The notes under the pieces are model-generated. The model was not told the origin of the DNA. It saw nothing but the letters and a program-made list of their open reading frames with translations, and searched no databases. 64,000 nucleotides of DNA from Pseudomonas paraeruginosa PA7 (GTDB lineage: Bacteria; Pseudomonadota; Gammaproteobacteria; Pseudomonadales; Pseudomonadaceae): positions 5,026,001-5,090,000 of the forward strand of contig NC_009656.1 in NCBI RefSeq assembly GCF_000017205.1, read 5' to 3'. Below, in pieces: positions 18,341 through 28,555 of the stretch (within the stretch, counting starts at the first letter, position 1; every line of letters starts with the position of its first letter). The position numbers and the translations under genes were made by a program.

Positions 18341-19601
18341 CGAGCCGCCGTGCGCGTTTCCTGTTCGTCGCCGTGCTCCTGCTGCTGGCTGGTTTGCTGG
18401 CGCTCTTCCTCTTCAGCCGGCTGCAACCCTATACCGAGACCATCGACCTCGGCCCGGCGCCGGAGGCCCGGCGCAACCCCTACCTCGCCGCCGAGCTGTT
18501 CCTGCGCAAGCAGGGCGTCGCGGTGAACCGTGCCGACGGCCTGGAGACACTCAAGGACCTGCCGCCGGCCGGGCATACCCTGCTCCTGCTCGGCAGCCGC
18601 GCCGGCATGACCCCGGCCCAGGCCCGGCGGCTGCTCGCCTGGAGCGAACAGGGCGGACACCTGGTGCTGGTCGCCGAGCGTCTGTGGGACGAGGACGAGA
18701 AGAAGAGCGGCGACCTGCTGCTCGACAGCCTGGACATCCGCCAGTACCTGACCGAGGACTTCGACGACAGCCAGGACCAGGCACGGGAGCAGGCCCAGGC
18801 CGACGAGGAGGTGGCGGAAGAGGACGAGGCCGTGGATACGCCACCGGCGGACGCCGCCGAAGAGGACGCGCAGACGCCTGCCGACGCCACTCCCGACCAT
18901 TCCGCGCTGACCCGCCTCTACCTGGAGAACGAGCAGTCGCCGGCCTACATCGGCTTCGATCCCGATTATCACCTCTACGACCCGCAGAACCACGCCTACG
19001 CCTGGGCCAACAGCGGCGATGCCACCCACCTGCTGCAGATGCAGCACGGCAAGGGCCTGGTCACCGTGCTCACCGACGCCTGGATCTGGCAGAACCGCAA
19101 CATCGAGCAGTACGACAACGCCTGGCTGCTCTGGTACCTGACCCAGGACAACCAGGTCACCCTGCTCTACCGCGCCGAGCGCGACAGCCTCGCCACCCTG
19201 CTCGCCCGCCACTTCCCCGAAGCCCTGGCGGCGGCGCTGCTGTTGCTGCTCGGCGGCCTGTGGCGCGCCGGCCTGCGCCAGGGACCGCTGCAGCCGGTGG
19301 CCAGCCGCTCGCGCCGGCAACTGGAGGAACACCTGCGCGCCGGCGCCGACTTCCTCCTCCGCCAGCGTGGCCACGTCGCCTTGCTGCACGGGTTGCAACG
19401 CGACATCCTGCGCAGGGCGCGACGTCGCCACCCCGGTTTCGAACAGCTCGGCGTCGCCGAGCAATGGCAGATACTCGGGCGCATGACCCGCCTGCCACCC
19501 AGTGCCATCAGCCAGGCCATGCGCCCCTACCCGGCGCAGCGGCTTTCCGCTGCCGACTTCACCCGCCAGGTCGCCCACCTGCAAAGCCTCAGGAATGCCC
19601 T

Positions 19602-19605
<4 letters not shown>
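18337..19605 (+). CDS. DUF4350 domain protein
   Basis: 422 residues. The N-terminal helix (about 8-27) is followed by the DUF4350 signature ARRNPYLAAELFLRKQGV and a glutamine-amidotransferase-like fold segment ending in a C-terminal helix (ALAAALLLLLGGLWRAGL). An acidic low-complexity insert (QAQADEEVAEEDEAVD region, about residues 148-190) interrupts the domain. It overlaps both neighbours by 4 bases. DUF4350 proteins are typical members of MoxR/DUF58 clusters; no biochemical activity is known to me. Confidence 0.85.
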
Positions 19606-20605
<1,000 letters not shown>

Positions 20606-20609
<4 letters not shown>

Positions 20610-21937
20610 AGCCATCCCGCGCCCTGCTGGCGCTGACCGCCGCGCTCCTGCTGCTGGCCATCGTCCTGGGCAGCCTGTCGGCGCTCGGCCGGCAACTGCC
20701 GGCGCAGTTGCACACCTTCTGGTGGGCGGCGCTGGCCGCGCTGGTCCTGCTCGGCCTGCTGGACGCCCTGTGGGCACGACGCCAGCCGGCGCCGAGCCTG
20801 AGCCGCCAACTCAGCGGCAACCTGCCGCTCGGACGCTGGAGCGAAGTGCGCCTGCACCTGCAGCACGGCTACCGTCGCCCGCTGCGCCTGAGCCTTTTCG
20901 ACCACCTGCCGGCCGGCATGGACTTCGAATACCTGCCGCAGGAAGTCGAGCTGCGCCCGGGCGAAAGCACCGAGCTCGGCTACCGGGTACGGCCACTGAA
21001 CCGCGGCCACTTCGTGTTTCCCCGCTGCGAACTGGAACTGCCCAGCCCGCTGCGCCTGTGGCGGCAGCGACGCTACCTGGAGGTACGCGACGAAACCCGG
21101 GTCTACCCGGATTTCGCCCGCCTCTACGGCGCCGAGCTGATGGCGGTCGATCACTGGCTCAACCAGATCGGCGTGCGCGGCGGCCAGCGCCGCGGCCTCG
21201 GCCTGGAGTTCCACCAGTTGCGTGAATTCCGCGACGGCGACACCCTGCGCCAGATCGACTGGAAGGCCACCGCGCGCAAACGCACACCGATCGCCCGCGA
21301 GTACCAGGACGAACGCGACCAGCAGATCCTCTTCCTGCTCGACTGCGGGCGGCGCATGCGCAGCCAGGACGGCGACCTCTCGCACTTCGACCACGCCCTC
21401 AACGCCAGCCTGCTGCTGGCCTACGTCGCCCTGCGCCAAGGCGACGCGGTGGGCGCCATGACCTTCGCCGGCGACGACCGCCGGCACCTGCCTCCGGGCA
21501 AGGGCAACGGCCAGCTCGGCGCGTTGCTGAATACCGTCTATGACCTGCGGACCAGCCAGCGTCCCGCCGACTTCCCGGAAGCCGTCCAGGCCGTGCTGTC
21601 CCGCCAGCGGCGGCGAGCGCTGGTGATCCTGGTGACCAACCTGCGCGACGAGGATGACGAAGAGCTGCTCGGCGCGGTGAAACGCCTGGGCCGCCAGCAC
21701 CGGGTGCTGGTCGCCAGCCTGCGCGAGGAAGTGCTCGATACCCTGCGCCAGGAGCCGGTGGCCCGCTACGAGCAGGCACTGGCCTACACCGGCACCATCG
21801 ACTACCTGAACGCGCGCAACGGTCTCCACGAGAAGCTCGTCGCCCATGGCGTGCCGGTGCTCGACGCGCGCCCCAGCGAACTGGGCCCGGAGCTGATCAG
21901 CCGCTACCTGGGCTGGAAGCGCGCCGGCGTGCTCTGA
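20606..21937 (+). CDS. DUF58 domain protein, MoxR partner
   Basis: 443 residues. Two N-terminal helices (about 8-55) are followed by a beta-rich region and the DUF58 signature GLEFHQLREFRDGDTLRQID with WKATARKR next to it, then LFLLDCGRRM, which resembles the first strand of a VWA/MIDAS fold although the classical DxSxS is replaced by DCGRR. It is the last gene of the operon. The stop is 4 bases from the stop of the convergent PilZ gene, leaving no room for a classical terminator. Confidence 0.88.
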
Positions 21938-21941
21938 GGCG

Positions 21942-22301
21942 TCAGACCGATTGCGGCTGGCGCGGGAAGCTGAAGTAGCGGCGCAACGCCTCGACCAGTT
22001 CGAGGAACTCGGCGGGCGGCGCCAACAGGTGGAAGCCGGAGTCGAAATGACCGGGCGTGACGTCCTCGCGGGTCCACTGGCAGTCGGCGGAAAAGTCGAT
22101 GCATTGCGGGCGGCCGCCCAGTCCCGGAACCTTCAGGCGCAGTTCGAAACGTGCGCCGACCAGCATCGGCAGTTGGCTGATGAGCAGCAGGCCGTCCTCG
22201 GAGACATTGCCGATATAGCCCATCGGCTTGTCGGTGATGCGATTGAACACCTTCAGGTAGCTGGGCAACTGATGGCGCTGGATATGTCGTTGATGACCCA
22301 T
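21942..22301 (-). CDS. PilZ domain protein (c-di-GMP binding candidate)
   Basis: 119 residues consisting of a single PilZ domain. Both c-di-GMP motifs are recognisable: an Arg-rich N-terminal segment RHIQRHQLP (RxxxR) and GNVSEDG, fitting (D/N)xSxxG. It corresponds to one of the small PilZ proteins of P. aeruginosa (PA4324 from memory). Likely an effector or adaptor that reads the c-di-GMP pool set by enzymes such as SadC and BifA, both encoded in this window. The target is unknown. Confidence 0.9.
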   Translation of the reverse strand: MGHQRHIQRHQLPSYLKVFNRITDKPMGYIGNVSEDGLLLISQLPMLVGARFELRLKVPGLGGRPQCIDFSADCQWTREDVTPGHFDSGFHLLAPPAEFLELVEALRRYFSFPRQPQSV

Positions 22302-22361
22302 AATGGCATTTCGCTATGATTTGCAGTCCAGTATGACGATGCCGGCGCTCGCGGAACAAGC

Positions 22362-22784
22362 TCAGCGGCAGCGTTCGGACTCCCGCGAGGTCAGTTCGCG
22401 ACGAATGGCGTCCAGCTCGGCATCGCTCAGGTAAACCTGCTCGCCGCCGGCGTCCTGCCGATAGAAGCGGCCGCCGCGTTCGAGCCGGGACAACTGTTGC
22501 CGCAAGCGCCCGCACTCTTCGGCCAGCGCGGCCTGGCGCTGGCCGGCGCGTTCGGCGGCGGCGTCGCGTTCCTCGCGGCGAGCATCGAAATACTCCCGGG
22601 TGCGCTGCTCGCGCTGAAGGGTGGCGGCGTCACGCTCCACCACCTGCGGCCTGACTTCGACGCGTTGCGCGCCGGCCGGTGGCGTGGCGGAGAAGTGCAC
22701 CTTGCCCTGGGCATCGGTCCAGCGATAGATGTCCGCCTGTGCCAGCAAAGGCAGCAGACCGAGACAGAACCACAGGGCACGCAT
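22362..22784 (-). CDS. Periplasmic DUF4124 protein
   Basis: 140 residues. A signal peptide (MRALWFCLGLLPLLAQA) is followed immediately by the DUF4124 motif DIYRWTDAQGKVHFSATPPAG, then a long charged coiled-coil helix (about 50-105) and a Cys-containing C-terminus. The start at 22784 follows GGAGG with suitable spacing. An exported small protein of unknown role; DUF4124 proteins are common and largely uncharacterised in Pseudomonas. Confidence 0.82.
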   Translation of the reverse strand: MRALWFCLGLLPLLAQADIYRWTDAQGKVHFSATPPAGAQRVEVRPQVVERDAATLQREQRTREYFDARREERDAAAERAGQRQAALAEECGRLRQQLSRLERGGRFYRQDAGGEQVYLSDAELDAIRRELTSRESERCR

Positions 22785-22884
22785 GCGAACCTCCTCCGTG
22801 AAATCCAGGGCGCAGCTTACCGGATCGGCCAGGCCTGCACGCGACCGACGGTCAGCCTGAACGCCCGTCCAATCCGCCGGGCGC

Positions 22885-23262
22885 CTACAGGCGGGTTGGC
22901 ACGGCACTGGCCGAGGCCGGCGTCTCGCTCAGCCGGCCCAGTTGGCGCAGCGTCTCCAGCCGCGCCTTGGCACGGTAGGCATATTCGCTGGTGGGGTAAC
23001 GGGCGATGATGAAGTGGTAGGTCTGCGCCGCGTCGACGAACAGGCTTTGGCGCTCCAGGCACTGCCCGCGCAGCAGCGAGATTTCCGGCTGCAGGTAGGG
23101 CCGCGCGCGGATCCGCCGCTCGGCGCGCGACAGGTCGAGCATCACCTGTGCGCAATCGCCCTTGTCGTAGGCGCGGTAGGCCCCGTTCAGGTCGCTGTTC
23201 AGCGACCAGCTGTTACAGCCGGTGGCACTCAGCGCCAGGCAGGCAACGATCAAGCTTCGCAT
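22885..23262 (-). CDS. Small TPR-like lipoprotein
   Basis: 125 residues with a lipobox ending SATGC near residue 16. The mature part has two helical repeat units (AYRAYDKGDCAQVMLDLSRAERR; VDAAQTYHFIIARYPTSEYAYRAKARLETL) of TPR type. Two ATGs are close together; the second (23262) is chosen because GGAGG lies 8 nt before it but only 2 nt before the first. Divergent from the larger TPR lipoprotein gene at 23362, so the pair may share a control region and possibly an envelope function. Confidence 0.78.
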   Translation of the reverse strand: MRSLIVACLALSATGCNSWSLNSDLNGAYRAYDKGDCAQVMLDLSRAERRIRARPYLQPEISLLRGQCLERQSLFVDAAQTYHFIIARYPTSEYAYRAKARLETLRQLGRLSETPASASAVPTRL

Positions 23263-23361
23263 AGGCATATCCTCCGTTGGGTACTGTATCGGCGCGTATT
23301 GGCGTGGCTGAAGGGCCTGACTAGACTGGAGCGGCCCTCGCCCTGGCGCCAAGGAGATGCC

Positions 23362-24168
23362 ATGCGCTTCGCCCGCCGTCTCGTCCTGCCCCCGCTGCTG
23401 TCGCTGCTGGCCGCCTGTTCGCCGACCACGCCGTTGTTCGTCGCCCAGGTCACCACAGGCGAAGTCGCCGAATACAAGCAGATGAAGAGCAACCGCATGA
23501 CCGCCGCCATCGAGGAGGAAGGCGACCTGCTGACCTACAGCGCCATGGCGATCCGCGACAACAGGAGCGCCGAGGCGGAGAAGCTCTACCTCACCGGCTA
23601 CGACAATGACCGCTACAGCGCCGAGGTGCGCGGCATCTCGCTGTACCAGATCGGCCTGATCTACATGAGCCGCTACAACGACCAGCGCGACGACGCCAGG
23701 GCCACCGACTACTTCCAGCGCGTGGTCCGCGAGTTTCCCGGCACCCACGCCGCCGAGCATGCCCAGGCGCGCCTGCTGGTGATGCGGCAGCGGGCCAGGG
23801 AGCCGGTGCAGAAGAGCGCCCGCGAATTGCTCGCCACCTGGAAGCCACAGCAGAACCTCGACCTCTACAAGACCAGCCTCGACCCGGACATGACCCTGCT
23901 GTCGCGCCGGGCGGTGCTCAAGGATCGCGTCGACGAAGCCGCCGAACTCTACCTGCTGGCGGTCAACGATCCGGCGATTCCCGCCGGTATAAAGGAAAAG
24001 GCCCTCTACCAGCTCGGCCTGATGTACCTGGCGCCGGACAACCCGCACCCCAACCGCGACAAGGCCATCGAATACCTGCGCCGCCAGCTGCTCGACTATC
24101 CTGAAGGGGATCTGTCGAACAAGGCCAGCCGGCACCTCGACCAGGCTCTCAACGCGCAGCCGCGCTGA
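23362..24168 (+). CDS. TPR-repeat lipoprotein
   Basis: 268 residues. Lipoprotein signal with lipobox LLAAC (Cys19), then helical repeats resembling TPR/Sel1 units: SAEAEKLYLTGYDNDRYSAEVRGISLYQIGLIYM and DEAAELYLLAVNDPAI...ALYQLGLMYLAPDN, ending in a BamD-like repeat. The start follows AAGGAG. Outer-membrane anchoring is likely because residue +2 after the Cys is Ser. Partner unknown. The next gene is 84 bases downstream behind its own promoter. Confidence 0.8.
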   Translation: MRFARRLVLPPLLSLLAACSPTTPLFVAQVTTGEVAEYKQMKSNRMTAAIEEEGDLLTYSAMAIRDNRSAEAEKLYLTGYDNDRYSAEVRGISLYQIGLIYMSRYNDQRDDARATDYFQRVVREFPGTHAAEHAQARLLVMRQRAREPVQKSARELLATWKPQQNLDLYKTSLDPDMTLLSRRAVLKDRVDEAAELYLLAVNDPAIPAGIKEKALYQLGLMYLAPDNPHPNRDKAIEYLRRQLLDYPEGDLSNKASRHLDQALNAQPR

Positions 24169-24179
24169 TACCCGCCGGA

Positions 24180-24193
24180 CTGACCCAGATCAA
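24180..24193 (+). promoter_or_regulatory. Anr/Dnr-type box before the universal stress gene
   Basis: CTGACCCAGATCAA, matching the TTGAT-N4-ATCAA consensus with one perfect half. Its centre (24186.5) is exactly 41.5 bp before a start site predicted from the -10-like TGCAAT at 24216-24221, the class II FNR/Anr spacing. ATG at 24253. Confidence 0.65.
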
Positions 24194-24252
24194 GCGCCCG
24201 ACGCGGCGCCTGGTCTGCAATGGCATTCTCGCCCACAGCCAGGAGCGTTGCC

Positions 24253-25167
24253 ATGAACCTGCAGAACCTGCTGGTGGTCATCGACCCGAGCAGCGACGAA
24301 CAACCGGCTCTCACCCGCGCGCAGTGGATCGCCGAGCGCAGCGGCGCCAGCGTCGAGTTGCTGCTGTGCGACTTCAACCCGGCGCTGGACGGCGGGCTGT
24401 TCTTCGACAGCCACTCCCTGAGGCGCGCCCGCGACCTTTACCTGGACGAACGGGTCACCTGGCTGGAGCAGCTTTCCATGCCGCTGCAGCAGGCCGGCCT
24501 CCGCACCCGGGTCGAGGCCCTGTGGGGCAAGCCGCTGGACCGGATGGTCCTGCAGCGGGTCGACGAAACCCGCCCCGACCTGGTCCTCAAGAGTACCCGC
24601 AGGCACAACCTGCTGCGCCGCCTGCTGCTGGGCAGCAGCGACTGGCAACTGATCCGCCACTGCCCGCAGCCGCTCTGGCTGGTGCATCACGATAGCTGGC
24701 GCGGCCAGCGCCTGTGCGCGGCGCTGGACCCGCTGCACGCCAGCGACAAGCCAGCGGCCCTCGACCACCAGCTGATCGCCGCCGCCGAGCGCCTGGAGGC
24801 CAGCCTCGGCCTGCGCGCCGACTATCTCCATGCCTACGCGGCAATGCCGCGCAGCCTGCTGTTCGACGCGGAGATGCTCGCCGGCTACGAGCGCTTCGTG
24901 CTACAGCACGAGGAACGACACCGCCAGGCTTTCGACGATCTGCTGGCGGCTTATCCGCAGGTCGCCGCGGAGCGCCGCCACCTGCTGGCCGGCTACGCCG
25001 AGCAGGCGGTTCCCGACTTCGTCCGGGCCAACGACATCGACCTGCTGCTGATGGGCGCGGTCGCCCGCGGGCACCTGGACAACGCGCTGATCGGGCAGAC
25101 CGCCGAACGGGTGCTGGAAGAGGTGGAGTGCGACCTGCTGGTGCTCAAACCGACAAATGACATCTGA
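24253..25167 (+). CDS. Tandem universal stress protein (UspE type)
   Basis: 304 residues with two consecutive Usp domains (about 1-150 and 155-304). The N-terminal domain begins NLLVVIDPSSDEQPAL; the C-terminal one ends with DIDLLLMGAVARGHLDNALIGQTAERVLEEVECDLLVLKP, including the GxxG-type nucleotide loop. The start at MNLQNLLVV is preceded by AGGAGCG. Family knowledge: several P. aeruginosa Usp genes are switched on by Anr at low oxygen and aid anaerobic survival; an Anr-type box lies 60 bases upstream. It reads toward pykA. Confidence 0.9.
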   Translation: MNLQNLLVVIDPSSDEQPALTRAQWIAERSGASVELLLCDFNPALDGGLFFDSHSLRRARDLYLDERVTWLEQLSMPLQQAGLRTRVEALWGKPLDRMVLQRVDETRPDLVLKSTRRHNLLRRLLLGSSDWQLIRHCPQPLWLVHHDSWRGQRLCAALDPLHASDKPAALDHQLIAAAERLEASLGLRADYLHAYAAMPRSLLFDAEMLAGYERFVLQHEERHRQAFDDLLAAYPQVAAERRHLLAGYAEQAVPDFVRANDIDLLLMGAVARGHLDNALIGQTAERVLEEVECDLLVLKPTNDI

Positions 25168-25249
25168 TGCAGATAGTATGACTCCGCAGTCGCCGCCGAG
25201 CCTCGCCGGTGGTAGCCTGCACGCCAGCGTTATCCAAGGAGTCCTTTGC

Positions 25250-26701
25250 ATGTCCGTTCGCCGCACCAAAATCGTCGCCACCCTCGGCCCAGCCAGCAAT
25301 TCCCCGGAAGTGCTGGAGCAGCTGATCCTGGCCGGGATCGACGTCGCCCGCCTCAACTTCTCCCACGGCACCCCCGATGAACACCGTGCCCGCGCCAGGC
25401 TGGTGCGCGAGCTGGCGGCCAGGCACGGCCGCTTCGTCGCCCTGCTCGGCGACCTGCAAGGACCGAAGATCCGCATCGCCAAGTTCGCCAGCAAGCGCAT
25501 CGAATTGCAGGTCGGCGACAGGTTCCGCTTCTCCACCAGCCACCCGCGCGACGCCGGCACCCAGGAAGTGGTCGGCATCGACTATCCGGACCTGGTGAAG
25601 GACTGCGGTGTCGGCGACGAACTGCTGCTGGACGACGGCCGGGTGGTGATGGTGGTCGAGGAAGTCGCCGCCGACGAACTGCGCTGCCGGGTGCTGATCG
25701 GCGGCCCGCTGTCCGACCACAAGGGCATCAACCGCCGCGGCGGCGGTCTCACCGCGCCGGCGCTGACCGACAAGGACAAGGCCGACATCAAGCTGGCCGC
25801 GGACATGGACCTGGACTACGTGGCCGTTTCCTTCCCGCGCGACGCCAAGGACATGGAATACGCCCGCAGCCTGCTCACCGAGGCCGGTGGCAAGGCCTGG
25901 CTGGTGGCCAAGATCGAACGCGCCGAAGCGGTGGCCGACGACGACGCCCTCGACGGCCTGATCCGCGCCAGCGACGCGGTGATGGTGGCGCGCGGCGACC
26001 TCGGCGTGGAAATCGGCGATGCCGAGCTGGTCGGCATCCAGAAGAAGATCATCCTGCACGCCCGCCGCAACAATAAAGTGGTGATCACCGCGACCCAGAT
26101 GATGGAGTCGATGATCCACAGCCCGATGCCGACCCGCGCGGAAGTCTCCGACGTGGCCAACGCCGTACTCGACTACACCGACGCGGTGATGCTCTCGGCG
26201 GAAAGCGCCGCCGGCGAATACCCGGTGGAAGCGGTGAAAGCCATGGCCCGCGTCTGCCAGGGCGCCGAGAAGCACCCGACCAGCCAGAAGTCCAGCCACC
26301 GCCTCGGCCAGACCTTCGACCGCTGCGACGAGAGCATCGCCCTGGCGTCGATGTATACCGCCAACCACTTCCCGGGGATCAAGGCGATCATCTGCCTGAC
26401 CGAAAGCGGCTTCACCCCGCTGATCATGTCGCGCATCCGCTCCTCGGTACCGATCTACGCCTATTCCCCGCACCGCGAGACCCAGGCCCGCGTGGCCATG
26501 TTCCGCGGCGTGGAGACCATCCCCTTCGACCCGGCCGCGCTGCCACCGGAAAAGGTCAGCCAGGCCGCGGTCGACGAACTGCTCAAGCGCGGCGTGGTGA
26601 CCAAGGGCGACTGGGTGATCCTGACCAAGGGCGACAGCTATACCGCCCAGGGCGGGACCAACACCATGAAGGTCCTGCACGTCGGCGACCTGCTGGTATA
26701 A
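25250..26701 (+). CDS. pykA: Pyruvate kinase
   Basis: 483 residues, type II pyruvate kinase length. It converts phosphoenolpyruvate and ADP to pyruvate and ATP. The TIM barrel starts at RRTKIVATLGPASN, with LNFSHGTPDEH, the lysine region LVAKIERAEA, the metal-site MVARGDLGVEIG and ATQMMESMI. The regulatory C-domain ends at VLHVGDLLV. The start at MSVRRTK follows AAGGAG with 8-nt spacing; the frame stays open 31 codons upstream into the previous gene. The species has a second isozyme gene elsewhere (pykF from memory). A REP-like palindrome follows. Confidence 0.96.
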   Translation: MSVRRTKIVATLGPASNSPEVLEQLILAGIDVARLNFSHGTPDEHRARARLVRELAARHGRFVALLGDLQGPKIRIAKFASKRIELQVGDRFRFSTSHPRDAGTQEVVGIDYPDLVKDCGVGDELLLDDGRVVMVVEEVAADELRCRVLIGGPLSDHKGINRRGGGLTAPALTDKDKADIKLAADMDLDYVAVSFPRDAKDMEYARSLLTEAGGKAWLVAKIERAEAVADDDALDGLIRASDAVMVARGDLGVEIGDAELVGIQKKIILHARRNNKVVITATQMMESMIHSPMPTRAEVSDVANAVLDYTDAVMLSAESAAGEYPVEAVKAMARVCQGAEKHPTSQKSSHRLGQTFDRCDESIALASMYTANHFPGIKAIICLTESGFTPLIMSRIRSSVPIYAYSPHRETQARVAMFRGVETIPFDPAALPPEKVSQAAVDELLKRGVVTKGDWVILTKGDSYTAQGGTNTMKVLHVGDLLV

Positions 26702-26719
26702 GCGCCTCACGCACGTCGC

Positions 26720-26748
26720 GGCGGATAACGCCTGGAGCGTTATCCGCC
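26720..26748. repeat. REP-like palindrome, copy 3
   Basis: Perfect 12-bp arms ggcggataacgc / gcgttatccgcc with a 5-nt loop, between the convergent pykA and enoyl-CoA hydratase genes. It is the cleanest of the three copies in the window and may serve as the only transcription barrier here. Confidence 0.8.
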
Positions 26749-26786
26749 CTACGGATCGGCGCCCCGCCAGCCCGACAACGGCGCAC

Positions 26787-27560
26787 TCAGGCGAACCTGG
26801 AGAAATCCGGCTGGCGCCGGTGCATGAAGGCGCTGAGCGCCTCGATCGCCTCGGGTGAGCGCAGACGGGCACTGAAGATATCGCCTTCCTCGGCGATCAC
26901 CCGGCGAAGCTCCTCGATGAATGGCGCTTTCATCAGACGCTTGCTCTCCACTACCGCCGACGGCGCCAGGTGCAGGAAGCGCCGCGCCGCATCGCGGGCG
27001 TGCTCCAGGACCGTGGCGCCATCCTCCAGCGCCGCGTTGGCCAGGCCCCAGGCGGCGGCCTGCTCGCCGCTGAAGTCCTGCCCGAGCAACAGCAGCTCGG
27101 CGGCCCTGGCATGACCGAGCATGCGCGGCAGGATCAGGCTGGAGCCGAACTCCGGGGTCAGGCCGAGGTTGGCGAAAGGCATCTTCAGTCGCGCGTTGCG
27201 TCCGACGTAGACCAGGTCGCAATGCAGCAGCAGGGTGGTGCCGATGCCGACCGCCGGACCGTTCACCGCGGCGATCACCGGCTTGGGAAATTCCAGCAGC
27301 GCGCTCATGAAGCGGCCCACCGGGCTGTCGCGCAGGGACGGCGGCTGCTCGAGAAAATCGAGGATGTCGTTGCCGCTGGTGAAGCAGGCGTCGCCACCGG
27401 TGATCAGCACCACCCGCACAGCCGTATCGGCCTGCGCCTCCAGCAGCGCCTCGGCCATCCGGCTGTACATCGCGCGGGTCAGCGCGTTCTTCTTGTCCAG
27501 GCGGTCCAGACGCAGGGTCAGCAGACCCGCCTCGCGCTCGACCCGAATCAGCTCGCTCAT
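26787..27560 (-). CDS. Enoyl-CoA hydratase/isomerase family protein
   Basis: 257 residues with the crotonase fold. The oxyanion-hole segments are FTSGNDILDF and AAVNGPAVGIGTTLLLHCDLVY; the catalytic-loop region is FANLGLTPEFGSSLILPRMLG, with one Glu in the usual position. The start MSELIRVERE follows GGGAG; 15 codons of open frame upstream are discarded. It lies 65 bases downstream of the 2Fe-2S reductase and sadC on the same strand, so probably the last gene of that unit. Substrate unknown. Confidence 0.88.
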   Translation of the reverse strand: MSELIRVEREAGLLTLRLDRLDKKNALTRAMYSRMAEALLEAQADTAVRVVLITGGDACFTSGNDILDFLEQPPSLRDSPVGRFMSALLEFPKPVIAAVNGPAVGIGTTLLLHCDLVYVGRNARLKMPFANLGLTPEFGSSLILPRMLGHARAAELLLLGQDFSGEQAAAWGLANAALEDGATVLEHARDAARRFLHLAPSAVVESKRLMKAPFIEELRRVIAEEGDIFSARLRSPEAIEALSAFMHRRQPDFSRFA

Positions 27561-27625
27561 CGTCACTCCCAGGAATGCGGCGCGCGGCCGCGGCAATCGC
27601 TGCAAGGCCCTGCCGCCAGCGCCGC

Positions 27626-28555
27626 TCAGGCGTGGGGCAGGAACAGGTCCGCGAGCGTCTGGCTACGCGGCACGCCGGCCAGGTAGAGATGCCGGGCGAA
27701 GCGCTCGACACTGGCGGGCTGGCCGCAGAGTAAGGCCAGGCTGCGCCGGGGAACAAGGCGGAGATCGGCCAACGCAGAGGGCAACTGCGCCGCCGTGACC
27801 AGGCTGGTCCGCAACTGCGGGTATTGCGCGGCCAACCCGGCGAGTTCGCCGGCCAGGTAATGCTCGCGCGCCAGGTGCAGCAGCTGGATCGGCGCCTGGT
27901 GCCCGCCGCGCAGGGCCTCGCGCAGAATGCCCCAGAGCGGGGCCAGGCCGGTGCCGGCGGCCATCAGCAGCAACGGCCGGTCCTGCCAGTCGGGTTCGTA
28001 ATGCAACGCCCCGCCGCGCAGCTCGCCGAGCCGCAGGCTGGCGCCGGGTGCCAACTGGCGGGCGCGGTCGCGGAAGGCGCCGGGCTCGCGGCAATCGATG
28101 TGGAATTCCAGCCAGGGGTCCTCGTTGGGCAGGCTGGCCAGCGAGTAGGGCCGCGCCACGCCATCCTCGCTCCACAGCAGCAGGTGCTGCCCGGCGCGAT
28201 AGCGCAACGGCCGCTGCGGTTCCAGGCGCAGGCGCAGCACCTGGCCACCCAGCCAGTCGCAAGCGAGCACCCGGGCCGGCAGTCCGTCGCGCGCCGGGTC
28301 GAAAGGCTGCAAGGCGAGGTCGCCGCGGATCCGGCACTGGCACGCCAGCCGCCAGCCCTGTTCGCGCCGCTCGGCGTCGAGCGCCTCGGGCAACACGTCC
28401 TCCACCTCGCCGTCCAGGCATTGCACCAGGCAGGCATGGCAACTGCCGGCCCGGCAGCTATAGGGCAAGGCGATAGCGCCGGCGAGCAGCGCGTCCAGCA
28501 GGTTGCTGCCGGCGGCGACGACCAGGCGTCGCTCGCCGACCCGGATCTCAGGCAC
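27626..28555 (-). CDS. 2Fe-2S ferredoxin / FAD-NAD(P) oxidoreductase
   Basis: 309 residues. An N-terminal plant-type 2Fe-2S domain (SCRAGSCHACLVQC, with the fourth Cys in LACQC) is followed by an FAD-binding domain (RPYSLASLPNED) and an NAD-binding domain (LLLMAAGTGLAPLWGILREA). This is the domain order of Rieske-oxygenase reductases and LuxG/flavin-reductase-like proteins. The GTG start at 28555 is chosen because GGAGG lies 6 nt upstream and it overlaps the sadC stop by 8 bases. No oxygenase gene is adjacent, so the electron acceptor is unknown. Translational coupling to a diguanylate cyclase gene is unusual. Confidence 0.88.
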   Translation of the reverse strand: MPEIRVGERRLVVAAGSNLLDALLAGAIALPYSCRAGSCHACLVQCLDGEVEDVLPEALDAERREQGWRLACQCRIRGDLALQPFDPARDGLPARVLACDWLGGQVLRLRLEPQRPLRYRAGQHLLLWSEDGVARPYSLASLPNEDPWLEFHIDCREPGAFRDRARQLAPGASLRLGELRGGALHYEPDWQDRPLLLMAAGTGLAPLWGILREALRGGHQAPIQLLHLAREHYLAGELAGLAAQYPQLRTSLVTAAQLPSALADLRLVPRRSLALLCGQPASVERFARHLYLAGVPRSQTLADLFLPHA

